A DNA stretch of 64,000 bases from Polytrichum commune. Lineage: Eukaryota; Streptophyta; Polytrichopsida; Polytrichales; Polytrichaceae. Where the stretch lies: the NCBI GenBank assembly GCA_950295325.1, contig OX485806.1, positions 38,688,001 to 38,752,000 on the forward strand, read 5' to 3'. Positions 36,662-48,625 of this stretch are shown piece after piece; position 1 is the stretch's first letter; every line of letters starts with the position of its first letter. The notes under the pieces are model-generated. The model searched no databases, was not told the DNA's origin, and saw nothing but the letters and a program-made list of their open reading frames with translations. Both the position numbers and the translations under genes were made by a program.

Positions 36662-38050
36662 TCATTTTCCGCAGCTATAATTCGTGCCAAATTGTCTTTG
36701 GCAAAATCTATATGTTTTTTTGGAGATGGTCATTGTTTCAGATTTGGAACCCTTGCGCGGTTTCCAAACACAAAGTATAGTATCCGTGTTTATCCAAACC
36801 GGTCCATACGCTGAGTCCACTGTCCACTTAAAATTCTTTTTGGTGTCCCAACCTAAGTAGGTGCGGAGAATGTTCTGGTCTTTGGTGTTAGGACGGCAAT
36901 ATTCTACTTCAATTTGAAGAAAGTTGGGGTTAGTTTGAACAAAATTGGGTGAAGACAATGCTTTCACCAACCAAATTGGCTTGGGGTGATCCTCATCTCC
37001 TGCTTGTACAAGGACCATATAACCTTCGTGGCAATCAACACCCACACAAAACGATAGTACCAGCCGATTGCGCGTAGGACCAACGTAATGCTTGTCCATT
37101 GCGAACTCTTCACGGACGTCTCCATTGTCGAAGAACATGGTGTCGGATTCGACAACTGTCAAACGACTTTGTGGCCAAAATCCTTGTGTCAAAGTCGTAC
37201 GGGTATTGCCACCAAGTGTCATCAAGGCCAAGCGAATGCGATCCCAATATACAATCAACGGTTCATAAGTATCCCTAACACGTTTAGTGATGCCTTCCTC
37301 ACACAACTATTTCCAATATTCAATAAATCCGGATATGTCTTTAATGATTTCTAGCCCATTCTTCATGGGGTCGGGTTTGCAAGGCTTTGGATCCCCATCC
37401 ATGAGCAAGCATTTTCCATCCTTGTTCTAACGCCACACGAGTATACCATCATCCGGACCCCAATTAGAAAATATGCACACGAGCAATGACCAAAAACAAA
37501 ACGTGTATCGACGTCATTTATTGTCTTTAGTACAACAATGAAGTTGAACGTGGAAAGTTGGAGGCAATGGTTTTCCGAATATGAATTCACCGGATGGTTC
37601 CAGCAATGACAATATACAAACTTCTTTCCCCTTAAGCACTGCCTCATAAAGAGGTGTCGTTCCACAACCATCAAAGAGGGCACGAGAAGAGTGAACCGGC
37701 GGCTTCTCAAGATCGAGCAAGAATTTTGCAAATAAACCAACCGTGTGGTTAGCATCACCAGGGTAAAAATCCAAATCATAATGGGCATATTTAATGTCCC
37801 CATAGCCGTGGCGATCATACCTGAGAAAAACAAACGATGGGTGAACAACATAAATATTAAATAAATACAAAGCCGATGGATGAAATTAGAGGTTTGGAAG
37901 ACACACCCAACGAAATTGGAAAGCATTTCAACACAATATTGTGATTCCATACGAACCTGTGACAGCTACGGGCAACTTGAAGAGACCATCCGTGACCTTT
38001 ATTTTGTGTGTATAACAAGGGCATGCGGTCTTGGTGTGAGGCCAAAACCA
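36662..38050 (-). pseudogene. Methyltransferase-like decayed gene
   Basis: One minus-strand frame runs from 37820 to 36662 with only three stops: TGA at 37514-37516, TAG at 37427-37429 and TAG at 37307-37309. No frameshift is needed. A good acceptor (TTTTTCTCAG) precedes 37820, and a donor (CACAG|GTTCG at 37957) ends an upstream exon (about 37957-38050). They join in phase to give VARSCHR-YDRHGYGDIKYAHY. The sequence SSRALFDGCGTTPLYEAVLK (about 37690-37625) has the shape of a methyltransferase motif I. The C-terminal 200 codons contain KPIWLVKALSSPN, TYLGWD and INTDTILCVWKPR, a layout that recalls a small reader-type beta-barrel. These are inferences from motif shape. The first exon is not found. 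Confidence 0.4.
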
Positions 38051-38656
38051 CCCCCCTTAGGCGTCCTAGTCCGGGTGATGGTGTTGAGAATCACATGTAT
38101 TGTTCGTATCAAAAGAATGATCTCTTTGCATCCCGAGGCATACATGTCATTTTGAATCACTTTGTTTATTAGTAGTGACCTCTTGGCTTGTGACCGAATT
38201 GGCCTTCTCAAGAGTCCAACCGGCGGCCTTGGCAACACAAGCTCTCAAGGATATCCCCCTTTGGCCTTTGATTATTCTCTTCGTTACTTGACCATTACTA
38301 GAGTCTTCCGCTTTCTCCATCGGCCTAACCCCCTTTGTCTCGCCAATGTGGATGTCCTCCGCTTCCTCCATTTTTTGTTTATAAGTGATCGATTTTCTAC
38401 CAAAAAGGATGTAAGTGTTGAAAAACACTCCCTTAATGGTTAGACACGCCCCCACACAATTGCCTTGCGGCCACCCTTAATTCTAACTATACTAAAAGTC
38501 CTAACTACTTTCCCATGGCTAATTAAGGTTTTAAAGAATCTAATGTGATAGATGCTAGAATATGGTTGCGCCTTATTGATTAGTTCCAACTTCGAGTAGC
38601 CTCTTAGCTTAATTAAATGTAAATGGTTTACCCAACCAGGTAACCTTTTAATTTAA

Positions 38657-38860
38657 CTAGCCTACAGCCTCGGCGCTCCAAGGCCTTAGCCTAGACTTCG
38701 GTGCTGCAAGGGCTTAGCCCAGTCTCGGTGATCCAGGGGCCTTAGCCCAAACCTTGGTGCTGCAAGGGCTTAGCCCAGACTTCGGTGCTGCAAGGCTTAG
38801 CCCAGACTTCGGTGATCCAGGGGCCTTAGCCCAGACCTCAGTAACCCAGGAGCTTAATCA
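38657..38860. repeat. Minisatellite, about seven 27-29 bp units
   Basis: Units follow the pattern CTTCGGTGCTGCAAGGGCTT + AGCCCAGA with a second unit type containing GATCCAGGGGCC. Seven adjacent, slightly diverged units can be counted. Confidence 0.85.
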
Positions 38861-39699
38861 AGCCGAACTAAAATTTATCACAATCCACCTAATCACCTAA
38901 TTAGTCAAAGGCCCACATGCGAGCCTTTCAACTACACACTAAATGTAATCCTCTCAAGATGCTTAATCGGACAATGGATAACTCTTTTATTCTTTGACTA
39001 ATAAACTAACTAATTAACTAACAACATTAACTAATCTACACACGTGGTTCCAAGCTCTAAGAGCTTACCTCCTTGAGAGGACTAGAGAGAGAGCTTAACT
39101 CCTTCACTTCACTAAAAACTAATCAACCCACACGCGTGGCTCAAGCTCTAAGAGCTCACCTCCTTGAGAGGACTAGATGGAGAGAGAGGAAAATGAGAGA
39201 GAAAACACCTTAAGTAGCAAAGAGGGAGAGAGGGAGAGAGAGGTGAGGATAGGGTGAGAGGATTAGCACCCCCAATCACAATCCTTTAACCTTCTCCTCC
39301 AAAGTAGGGACTAATCCCCATCCACCAAGCTTCCTTCTTCCTAAACTACCAAGGTGGATCCAAAAATGGGCATTTAACCCGTGGAGCTCACCTTGCTTCA
39401 CCTTACCCCTTACTCACATAATCAAGGCATTCTCCTATTGAACTCAACCCTTGAAATAACCACCCAACACATTCTAATGCCTAAACTTAAATCCAAACCA
39501 CACTTCACTCTTTTTATGTTTTGTGAATAATCATAACACATCAAAGTCAAACTAAAATTGGTTTCGAAGAGTTAATCACCACATGTGGGCACCATTTTGG
39601 GCTCACACTTGGCATGGTCCATTTTATCATGAATGACAGTTAAGACCTCCGCGGGCCTCATTATGGATAGTGCATGATTCTTGTAGTAATATTGACGGT
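38861..39699. other. Unassigned DNA with a direct repeat
   Basis: AAGCTCTAAGAGCT(T/C)ACC followed by TCCTTGAGAGGACTAGA occurs twice, near 39051-39090 and 39145-39180. GA-rich sequence follows. The stretch near 39575-39615 (GTGGGCACCATTTTGGGCTC) is related to 45905-45940. No gene was recognised. Confidence 0.4.
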
Positions 39700-39933
39700 G
39701 CGCCTCCTGGTTGTTGACATGAATGAAAGTACACATCTAATGATTGGTTACTGATTAAGGGGTGAAACCCGAAAGCAAAGTAAGGGGGTTGGTTTCCCTC
39801 CTATGAACTATAGGGTCCAGGGTAGGAGGAGCTAACCATTAGCATGGCGGAATGCAAAGGGTTAGAGCTCGTGATCCTCACTAGAAATGAAAAATGACTA
39901 AGATTGTTAAGGAGGCTAGCAAGGGTTGCGACA
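39700..39933 (-). mobile_element. Truncated LTR-like unit, inverted
   Basis: This is the reverse complement of the first ~230 bp of the LTR-like unit at 40029-41000, ending in GGGTTGCGACA at 39933. It faces that unit head to head across a 95-bp spacer that itself holds a CCTTGGC/GCCAAGG hairpin. Confidence 0.65.
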
Positions 39934-40028
39934 CTCGGAGTACATGCGAGGCGTGTGGAAAAGCCCAAGCCTTGGCACTAGCGGTTAGCGCCAAGGTGGC
40001 CCATGGGTTGAATATGTGAGACCCTTCG

Positions 40029-41000
40029 TGTCGCAACCCTTGCTAACCCCCTTAATATTTTTTGCCAATTTTCATTTCTAGCAAAGGTTACGAGTGCTAA
40101 TCCTTCGCATTCCGCCATGCTAATGGTTAGCTCCTCCTACCCCGGACCTTATAGTTCATAGGAGGAGAACCAACCCTTCTACTTTGTTTTCGGGACTCAC
40201 CCCTTGATCGGTAACCAATTCCTAGATGTGGATTTCCATCCATGGAAGTCCACTCCTATGTTGATCATCGCGTTGCCGGAGCAACACTACGACAACCCGA
40301 AGCATACTAGGCAACTATGGCCTCACTGTGGACCAATGGCCATGGAGGCCGTGCCGTCCGGCCTCGGGTGGGTGAGGCCACACCACCTCACCCATGTATG
40401 CCTCTAGGACTCTAGGTGGGGCCCCTACCCCACCGTCAAGAAACCTTTTGTCTCTCTACCAATAGTTGGGGCCAAGTAGACATTTTGCCTTAGTTGTTGG
40501 GTCTAGAAGCCCCCAGCAGCTTCAGACCATCATAACTTCCTTGTATGATGTCTGATGTTAATAACCAACCACTCCGTCTTCATCTACGCTTCACGTAGAT
40601 GCCGATGGACTCCTTACTTGCCCAATTTGGGCAAGTATTGAGGAAGTTGTGCCTGTTCAAACCTTGGCAGTCCCGGGAGCCACTCCCAGGCCATTGCTGT
40701 ACCAATTTGAGTGGAGACAACGCCCCACTCAAATTGCCATAACTCCTAGCTCACACCTCCGATTGAGGTGTTCTTAAGCATTCTAGAATCTACACGCCAT
40801 AAGCTACGCATAGCTCATGGCCTTACCCTCGTGCCTCCTAGTCTCCGTGGATGAGAGGCGATTCCAACACCCGGGGCCCTCGCCCACACTAGGATCACTT
40901 GGGCCCTCTCACCAACGGTGCCACAAGTCCTGGGTATCACTCCGGGGTCCCCCTTGTGCCCATGCTGTTTTGGGCACTCCTCATGGAGAGGTGTGCAACA
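40029..41000 (+). mobile_element. LTR-like unit, 972 bp (TG…CA)
   Basis: It begins TGTCGCAACCCTTGCTA and ends GAGGTGTGCAACA. Related full-length units lie at 44198-45133 (inverted) and 53236-54197. No internal retrotransposon coding region (gag, RT, integrase) and no partner LTR in the same orientation were found nearby, so it is probably a solo LTR. Flanking pentamers CTTCG and CTATG match only 3/5. Confidence 0.7.
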
Positions 41001-41004
41001 CTAT

Positions 41005-41535
41005 GAGTATTTGGATAAAAAATGGTTCATGATATTGAAATTGTGGGCTCACCTTAACAAGTGGCTTGTATAGGTGAGCTAAGGACTTAGCTATGCACAA
41101 GGCGCATGGAACTTAACATAGAGTGGCGTTAGAGCTTGTACTTAGTAATCATATTGCACCAACTAATTAGACGTTGTCTCCAATCTTAGAGCTTACAAAC
41201 AACTTCACGTCTTGCAATGCTATTGTGATCCAAATTTGGTGAAGTTACAATGTTTGCCCCATCTACGAAGGGATGGCAACACAACATTTCACCATAAGAC
41301 AACACAACTCCGTTCTTCCAACTCCCTCGTCAACTTAATTTACAGTTCAACTTCCATGCAGTGTCGTGTAAAATATGGTTTAATATGTAAATATAGTGTG
41401 AAATGGTTTGAGAGTAGGGTTTAAAACAAATAAAAAAAAAACTAAAAAAAAAAAAAAATATTGACAAAAGGAAAGGGAAGATCAAAATAATGAAGGGGGA
41501 AGAGAAAGAGTCGTGGTTATAACCACGAAACTTGG
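41005..41535. other. Unassigned DNA
   Basis: A/T homopolymer-rich at about 41429-41460; no gene recognised. Confidence 0.4.
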
Positions 41536-41539
41536 AGTC

Positions 41540-41722
41540 TCTGCGTCTTTTTACATGTTCAGGATGTAGGTGGCACCAACTGGTAGTTATCTGCCTAGTA
41601 TTCACCAGCAGTGCCAAGCCACGTGGCCATTCGCATGCTCATACAAGTCCAAAGGGTTTCGAACCCAGACCAGTGCTATGGCGCTTAAAGCACTTTACCA
41701 GTTGGGCTTCCGCGGCTTGGCG
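41540..41722 (-). repeat. tRNA-derived SINE-like unit
   Basis: On the minus strand, AACTGGTAAAGTGC (about 41691-41706) acts as an A-box-like start and GGGTTCGAAACCC (41654-41666) is an exact B-box. CCAAGCC and GGCTTGG flank the head. A body of about 100 bp follows, as in plant SINEs. Confidence 0.6.
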
Positions 41723-42802
41723 TTTATCAGAGTATATTGAAGGAATTTATATCCCCATCCATTGTTTACATATTATTTATTTTATATTTATTTGAATGGA
41801 TTTTGATTGGAGAAAGAATTACATATTTTTTAGAAGCTTTAAAATGACGCCTTCTTGCTAGAAAATATTTATGTTATAAGAAGAAGGCTCATTTTCGAGC
41901 TTCACCAGTTTGATATAGTTGTTTTGATTTTTTTTAACATGTCGAATTGGAAAGTTTATTCTGAGTCTTAAGATGAAGAACTTCAACCAGAGCTTGAATT
42001 GGACTTTCTTTATCTCAACTGCCGAGTCGTACTTTTCTGCCACTTAGTTTTGACCACTGTATGAGCGTCCACAAGAAGAAGTTGGGCCTTCTCAACTGTC
42101 AAAGCAACCTCGTGTGGAGCAGCGGTGGCACAGAAATCTTCAACAAGATGCTCGTACATTGGTTATTTTGTTGCAGGTTGGGTGTGTTGAACCTGACACT
42201 TGAGATATGACGTTTGGAGGAATTTTTGAAGGCTTAAATGATGATCAATATTGATGTTGTCTTAGGCCTGTCAAAGGAAGTCGCGGCCATCAACGTTGGC
42301 TAGAAGGTCCAGTTAATCCATTGACTAAGGCTGATTGTGTAGACTACGTTGCACTTATTCTTCAACACATCCTCAAGTTCTTGCAGTTGGAGTAAAATTC
42401 CTCTTGGAATTATTTTCAACCTCTTTTAGACATATAATTGATGTTATATGTTTAGTTTTAATGTCTTCAAACTTCATCTTGTGTATTTGAAGTTTGATAA
42501 ATGAAAGGTAGAAATAGTTTATCATTTTGATAGACTTTTAATGTCTTATGGCTAAGATAAGATATTGATAATGATAAGTAAACCTATGGAAGTTAGCCAA
42601 TGACTAGTTGAAGCCAATGTGACATAAATTTGGGCTGAAATTTTGAGGTGTGGAGAGGGAAAACTCAGTGTGTACTTAGAATTTTTCTATGATATTTTGA
42701 GAGTTGGTACGTCTTATCAAAGTGGTTCCGAAATGATATAGCACGCTTTATTTGGATTTTGTATGTGATTTCTATGAGTGTTAGAGTGGAATAGTATTTG
42801 TT
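41723..42802. other. Anonymous DNA
   Basis: No gene, repeat end or RNA was recognised. Confidence 0.4.
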
Positions 42803-42943
42803 CACTACAAGAAAAACGGTCCTTTACAACTTGTCCTTTGTGACTTAAATGGTCCTTTGTGACTCAATTCTTTAGGAAATAAGTCGTTCTGGACCATTTA
42901 AGTCACTATGGACAAGTTGTAAATGACCGTTTTTCTTATAGTG
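42803..42943. mobile_element. CACTA-type miniature element, 141 bp
   Basis: It starts CACTACAAGAAAAACGGTC and ends with the inverted counterpart …CTTATAGTG. It is flanked by an exact 3-bp duplication GTT (42800-42802 and 42944-42946), the CACTA signature. The arms, about 50-58 bp, are almost perfectly complementary, so the transcript would fold into a hairpin. Confidence 0.9.
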
Positions 42944-42946
42944 GTT

Positions 42947-43650
42947 GTAATGAAATTTAGAAGACCATGACTTTAAAAGCTTGTAGAAATTTATGTATAA
43001 TATTTTTGTTTATGAAATTTGAGCAAGTGAAGTGTTATATTTGTTGATTTAGAGTGTTAAAGAAAATGTTATGACTTTCAAGGCGAGAGGGTGTTGAGCT
43101 GCCAACTAGATTCAAGAATGAAAATGTGTACCAACTTCAACAGAGCATAGAAAACATTTTGTAAGGATTTTGAAGATGAATTTTAGAGAGAACCTGTGTG
43201 AGGTTGTTAGCTTTTCAAGAAGCTAACACTTAGCGTTGACAAAGCTTATATAAAGCCAGAGTGTCCTGTGAAGTGAAGGGAGGTGCAGCTAACACTGAAT
43301 TTGGAAGTATGATCTTCAACAAGCTATGGACCTTGGACAGTACCTTACTAACCTTTAATCTCTCTTTTATTTCATTAAATACTTTGATAGCTTTCCAAAA
43401 TGCTTAAACACTCTTGATTTGGAGTATTTATGTTAATTTGGTGGTTATTTAAAGTTTGACTACAATTTTAGAGAGAGATCCGAGATTTTGAAGGTATGTG
43501 CAAGACTTATATGAGTTTGTATATATGATGTATTCAAGGATGAATACTTCTTACATTATCCTAGTCTCCCATGTCTTAAGCCAAAACTAATTGCAGCCAG
43601 AAATCCAGTATTTTTCCAAAGCAAAGACTTCTCTACCCGACAGTGGATTA
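42947..43650. other. Anonymous DNA
   Basis: No gene was recognised. A GATA simple repeat follows at about 43663-43683. Confidence 0.4.
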
Positions 43651-43689
43651 CTAAAAAGACAGATATATAGATAGATAGATAGAGGGATA

Positions 43690-43850
43690 AATGCGTGAAG
43701 CCGCAGTAGAGCGAGTGGCTTGAGATACTTAATTGGCCAACAACCCATAACGTTTGGTTCGAACACCAGATCTCACTCAAATTAGCGGATCAGGTGGTCT
43801 GCAAGGATTGCTCACTTGTGGATGTGAGCACTCCTAAAAACTAGCCCGCT
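43690..43850 (+). repeat. tRNA-derived SINE-like unit
   Basis: TAGAGCGAGTGG (43707-43718) is a good A-box and GGTTCGAACACC (43756-43767) a good B-box at tRNA spacing. The rest does not fold as a full tRNA, and a non-tRNA body follows. Confidence 0.6.
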
Positions 43851-44197
43851 GCAAAGAATGCATGCACTTCACAAATTTCGTTTCATTTCACTATTGGTTG
43901 AAAATTGGGCTAGGTGCCGACACCTCCTCCTTTCCGCCCTTGACAAAGCCTTTCGGCGTCCAAAATCGAGGCTCCAAGCTCTCAAAATACTAAAGGTGCG
44001 ATCCAACACCATTAGCTCTTCCCCCCATAATTGTTTGTGGACCGACTGACCCACCAATATGCAACCCAACCTCTGTTATCGCCTGATGTGTTTAAGTTTG
44101 CTAAACGTAGCCTGAGCCAACATGCATTAAATGATCTGAATTGCTTCACCTAATGCCTCAGATCAAGAAGGAGTCCACCTTGAGTGGTCAATCCAAC

Positions 44198-45133
44198 TAT
44201 CGTGCACCTCTCCATGAGGAGAGCCTGCAACACCATGGGCACAAAGGAGACCCTGGAGTGACACCTGGGACTTGTGCCGCCATTGGTGAGAGGGCCCAAG
44301 TGATCCTAGTGTGGGTGAGGGCCTTGGGCGTTGAGAACACATCCCACCCATGGAGACTAGGAGTCATGAGAATAAGGCCATGAGTTTTAATTAGCTTATG
44401 GCGGCCGAATTCTAGATTGCTAAAGAACACCTCAATCGGAGGTGTGAGCTAGGAGATATGGCAACTTTAGTGGGGCGTTGTCCCGGGACAGCACCCTGGG
44501 ACAGCAGTGACCTAGGAGTGGCGCTCGAGACTGCCTAGGTTTAAACAACCATAACCTCCTCAATACCTGCCTGAATGGGACAAGTGAGGGGTCCATCGAC
44601 ATCTACGCAAAGAATAAATGACGATAGAGTGGTTGCTTGATGGCATCAAACATCATATGTAGAAGTTATGATGGTCTGAAGCTGCTGGGGGATTCTAGCC
44701 CCAACAGCTAAGGGAAAATATATACTTGGCCCCAACCTTGTAGAGAGACAAAAGGATACTTGACGGTGGGATAGGGGCCCTGCCCAAAGTCCTAGAGGCT
44801 TACATGGGTGAGGCGGCTTAGCCGACCGATCCCCGCGGAGCATACTTGGCAATTTGCTCTAGGTAGTTGTAGTGTTGTTTTGATAACACAATGATCAACT
44901 CAAGAGTGGATTTTCATGGATGGAAGTCCACCTTAGTCATTGGCTACATACTAAGGAGAGAGTCCCGAATGCATGTGTAGGAGGATTTGGTGACCTAGCC
45001 ATGAGCTTGAAGGTCCGCGGTATTGGGAGTTAACCATGCATGTGCATGGGATGTGCAGGTTAGCGCTCATGGCACTTGCTAGAGTTGGGAGGCGGTCAAG
45101 CTAAGTTAAAGAAAACTAGCAAGGGTTGTGACA
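44198..45133 (-). mobile_element. Solo LTR-like unit, 936 bp
   Basis: This is an inverted copy of the 40029-41000 family. On the minus strand it runs from TGTCACAACCC to …GTGCACGATA, where the canonical terminal CA has become TA. Flanking pentamers CCAAC (44193-44197) and CCCAC (45134-45138) match 4/5. It has no coding part. Confidence 0.75.
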
Positions 45134-45138
45134 CCCAC

Positions 45139-45944
45139 CTAACTATCCACATAGTTTGTCTGCCTTTGGTGGAAGGGAGCATTGCTACCGGCTTGTAGCA
45201 ACGCGATGAGGAACCAAACAAAAAACACCTTCAACATTCGATCACCACTTGAAACCAAGGCCAACCTATTCTTTGTTTCTTAGTTCTAATCTCTCTCTAT
45301 CTTCTCGCCTAATCCTCAATTGAAAGCTTTCCGTTGCGGCAGGGCTTATGCTTGCTCTCCTCCTGGACTAGTGCATCCTCCCCCATTCTCTTAGCACATT
45401 GAAAACCTAAAAGCTCTAACTCTACTCACCTAACTCCTCACTGGTGTCCGCTACCTCACCTAACTTCCTTGAAGTAAAAACCTCCCTTCTCACAACAATT
45501 CATCTCTCAACCACTACGCACAAATTTTCAAGATTTGTCCTATCTGTGACTACCACTGGCAGTGCCACCACCATCGCCCCACACCGAGGCAACGCTTCCG
45601 CATTCCTCTGGTTCCCCTCTCTTGGTTTGCCAAATGAGCCTCTCCACTCTGGACTCCCAAGACCCCTCCAATTTTTTTAATTTTTCTTTTAAATTATTTA
45701 ATTTTTTTGCATTGCCCGGCATCTTTGGAGTAGCCCGGGAAAAAAATGAGCTTACCACTTGATTTTTTTTTCTCTTCTTTCCTCTCCTTGCCTTTTAACT
45801 TAGCCTTTCTTTAATTTACCTTAACTTTGATTTTTCTCATCTTTTGAGTGTTTCTTAAGTTTGTAAAGTGTTTTCCACACAAGGATAATATCGCTTTAAA
45901 ATTACTTACGCATGTGGGCACAATCTTGGGCTCACATAGCTGCT
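45139..45944. other. Unassigned DNA, C/T-rich
   Basis: Pyrimidine-rich with frames of 66-82 codons. It resembles the stretch before 39.6 kb near its right side. No domain was recognised. Confidence 0.4.
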
Positions 45945-46397
45945 CAAATATAGAATATCAAGATGGAATCTTCAGAATTTGTCATTAAAAGTATTGCTCA
46001 AAAGGTAATGGTTAAACTTTTGTTTGGACATAATAATCATAACCTTATATATTTTGAAGTTGGAATTTTTTTTGTATTACTTGGATTCATTATAAACTTC
46101 AAGGCACCATTACAAACATTTGTAGAAATTTATCAATTCAATGTAATTTTATCATGTTTAAAAAAAGTAAACAATTATGTGTTCAATAAATCTATTTGCC
46201 CCATCTTCTAAAATATGTAGAATTTTTTTGAAAATCTTTTTGTCAACATATATTGCTTGGCTGTGTAGATCAATGTGTTTTTCAAATTTTTATAATTTTT
46301 TCCCTCACAAAATTCAAACTTAGTATATAGTTTTGAACCACTTTCACTTAAACCTATGTAGGGTAATGGAGTTGTGTACTTGACCGTGCTTGTGCCC
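45945..46397 (+). repeat. Dispersed repeat family C, copy 3
   Basis: Same orientation as 2340-2812; shares GCTCAAAAGGTAATGGTTAA, TTAGTATATAGTTTTGAACC and GGAGTTGTGTACTTG. The second-best match is the inverted copy at 19834-20290. Confidence 0.65.
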
Positions 46398-46439
46398 GTT
46401 GCCCATGAAGTATTATCTTTGTCTTTGGTGAAAATCTTT

Positions 46440-47750
46440 GGGGAGTCATTGGAGTATTTTTGTGATTGGCCCCAGGTTGGGCATATGTCTCCACTATGGT
46501 GGAGGAGATATCGATTATTTGTAATGTAAGCAGTAAGTTTGATGTATTTGGGTGTGTTGAGATATGTAGGGTTATGATTGTATGGAGCCAGGTGGGTATT
46601 TTGGGAGGGTCAAGGGGTGGTGGCAAATATGTTGTATGCATATAGTGTTGGGTATGTAGTGAGCCCATTGGGTTTGGTACTTTGAGTGGGGTTGTGACGT
46701 GAAGTGAGTGTGGGGTGTGGGGGTGTGGGGGTGTGAGGGTGATAGTTTTTTGTAGGTATGTGGTGTTATAAGGGTGGAAGGCATTACTTAGTGTCATAGC
46801 AAAGAAGATATTTTTTGCCATGCTTGTGGGGATTATTATATTTCTGGGCTTTGTGTAGGAGTTTCAATGTGTAGTGTGGGGTGGTTTGGATGTGGGTGGT
46901 GTTTGGTTGTTTGTTGATCAATGTACATTGTGGAAGATTTGGAACAATCCATAAGAACAATCTGAGCTCTATATTGATGAGAGGAATGATAAGGATGGTA
47001 AGCCGTTGTTGGTGCACTAATCGGGACCTATTCATTGGAGCTATTCAACATTGGTGGTGTTGGTGTGTTTGTGTGGTATGGAAACGTAATGGTCCCACCA
47101 ATGGGAGTGGTGGGGCCATTTGTAAGGATTTTGTTGGGGCAAGGAGTTGGTGCATGCTCATCGGTGTAGGGAGGTGTGAGTGCGCTTCAAGTAGGGAAAC
47201 AACAAGATTTTGGAGTATCTTGTGAATGTGGTGTTGGGATAGTTGGAACTTGTGGGCCATTGCACTCACCATTTGGTGGACATGGAGGGTGTGATGTTTG
47301 AGAGTTTTGGTTGATGCCTCTACTCGTCGGTTTGTGTTGAGATTGATGCATGGGTCGTTAATTGTGGTGTTGATCATTGTTTGGATCTTTGATGGCTTCA
47401 CTTAGCCACAACTTTGGCGAGATGTATGGCAGTGCGGTTGGGTTCCGTGCTGTCTACACTTCCTTTGTAGGTATAAAGTCTATTGTCTTCCTAGTACGAC
47501 ATTGGAACAGTGTAGCTATTCCATGTGTACTGCCACGCTGAGGAGTGTATGTGACACCATCTGGATTGTTTGCCATCCACATGTCGGGATGAGTTGATGA
47601 AGGTATATCTACTATGTGTCTTCCCCAAATAACTTCTTGATGGTTCTCACAATTGTGAATTGTGGCTCCTTTTTGGGGAGGTTGTTGGCGACGAGGATGG
47701 TGTTTATTCGAAGTTCCATCGTGTTGGCAACTTCTTTGACCCAAATCACG
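46440..47750 (-). pseudogene. Strand-skewed stretch, possible decayed coding unit on minus strand
   Basis: The plus strand is strikingly rich in G and T, so minus-strand frames are rich in Thr, His, Gln, Pro and Asn. Frames at 47045-47401 and 46784-47035 share one reading frame with a single stop between them; 46354-46821 and 47454-47744 are open in other frames. The last contains THPDMWMANNPDGVTYTPQR, which looks protein-like. No retrotransposon or transposase domain was recognised. The skew may reflect one-sided mutation of a coding unit or simply low complexity. Confidence 0.3.
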
Positions 47751-48401
47751 CTAACTTTGAGCTTCTCTCAGCTGTAGGTGAGTCCACAACCCAAGAGTAT
47801 GTCACGCGGTTTTTTGGTTGCCAATGTGAGGAAAGCAAATTCTTTGTTGAACTCCGATTTCATGTGTGAAAAAAATTGAGTTGCTTGTTGTCATAGTAGC
47901 TTTCACTCACTCTCTCCTTGAAAATTCTATGTGTGGGGTGTCCTGGAGTGTGTCGTCTCTAAGGTGGAGACGAAGGTTGCGAATTTTGGTAACTAATTCA
48001 AAACCCTTTCTACTTTGCCAATCACTCTTTAATCCTCTTCCAATTCCGTAACAAATGGCCACTCACCTTTAAAGAGGGTGATTCCATCCTTGTGTGTATT
48101 TATATATGCAATTTGATGTAGCCCGCCCAATGCTCAGTCATGTGTTGGATCCAATATCAATGGGATTGGAGTAGCCCGTTCCAAGAGCTGTACTTATTTT
48201 GCTAAGCCTCTCAATGCATGCTCCCCGTGCTTCGTTCTAGGTGATGCTCTTGAAACCGGTTTTGAAGCGGATTGTGACATGGAAACTGTCGGAGAGTCCG
48301 ATGTCTTTGTTAATTTTTTTGTAGCTTGAGAGTTGTGTGAAGTGGAGATGATGTCCCCGTACCACGTTTGACCTTTTGATGGGGAAAAACTTTTGTGGGA
48401 C
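47751..48401. other. Anonymous DNA
   Basis: Nothing recognisable. Confidence 0.4.
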
Positions 48402-48625
48402 CAATGGACAAGGAAACCGACCGCTAGTTATAGATGAACTAGTTGATTTTGAACAATAACCCGTCTAATTCAAGACTTTAGGAAAATTATTGATCCGTTT
48501 AGAGGAATATACAAAATATTCTTGAATTTAATAACAAAAAACCGAAAGATATCAACATGTAATCAATTGATGTTGGAGACACTAGGATCTTGACCAATTT
48601 TGCCCAAAATCTTCCCCAGACACTG
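48402..48625 (+). mobile_element. hAT miniature element, copy 3 (diverged)
   Basis: It starts CAATGGACAAGGAAACCGAC and ends …CTTCCCCAGACACTG, collinear with the 226-bp copies. The flanking octamers do not match, so the insertion is old or rearranged. Confidence 0.75.

Noticed and set aside
38657-38860. Possible CRISPR-like array
   Set aside because: Units are directly adjacent without unique spacers; it is a minisatellite.
40029-45133. Units at 40029 and 44198 as the two LTRs of one retrotransposon
   Set aside because: They are in opposite orientation, and the interval between them holds no gag, reverse transcriptase or integrase.
46572-46784. Thr/His/Pro-rich ORF resembling a cell-wall protein
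   Set aside because: The composition follows from GT-rich low-complexity sequence on the other strand; there is no signal peptide or regular repeat.
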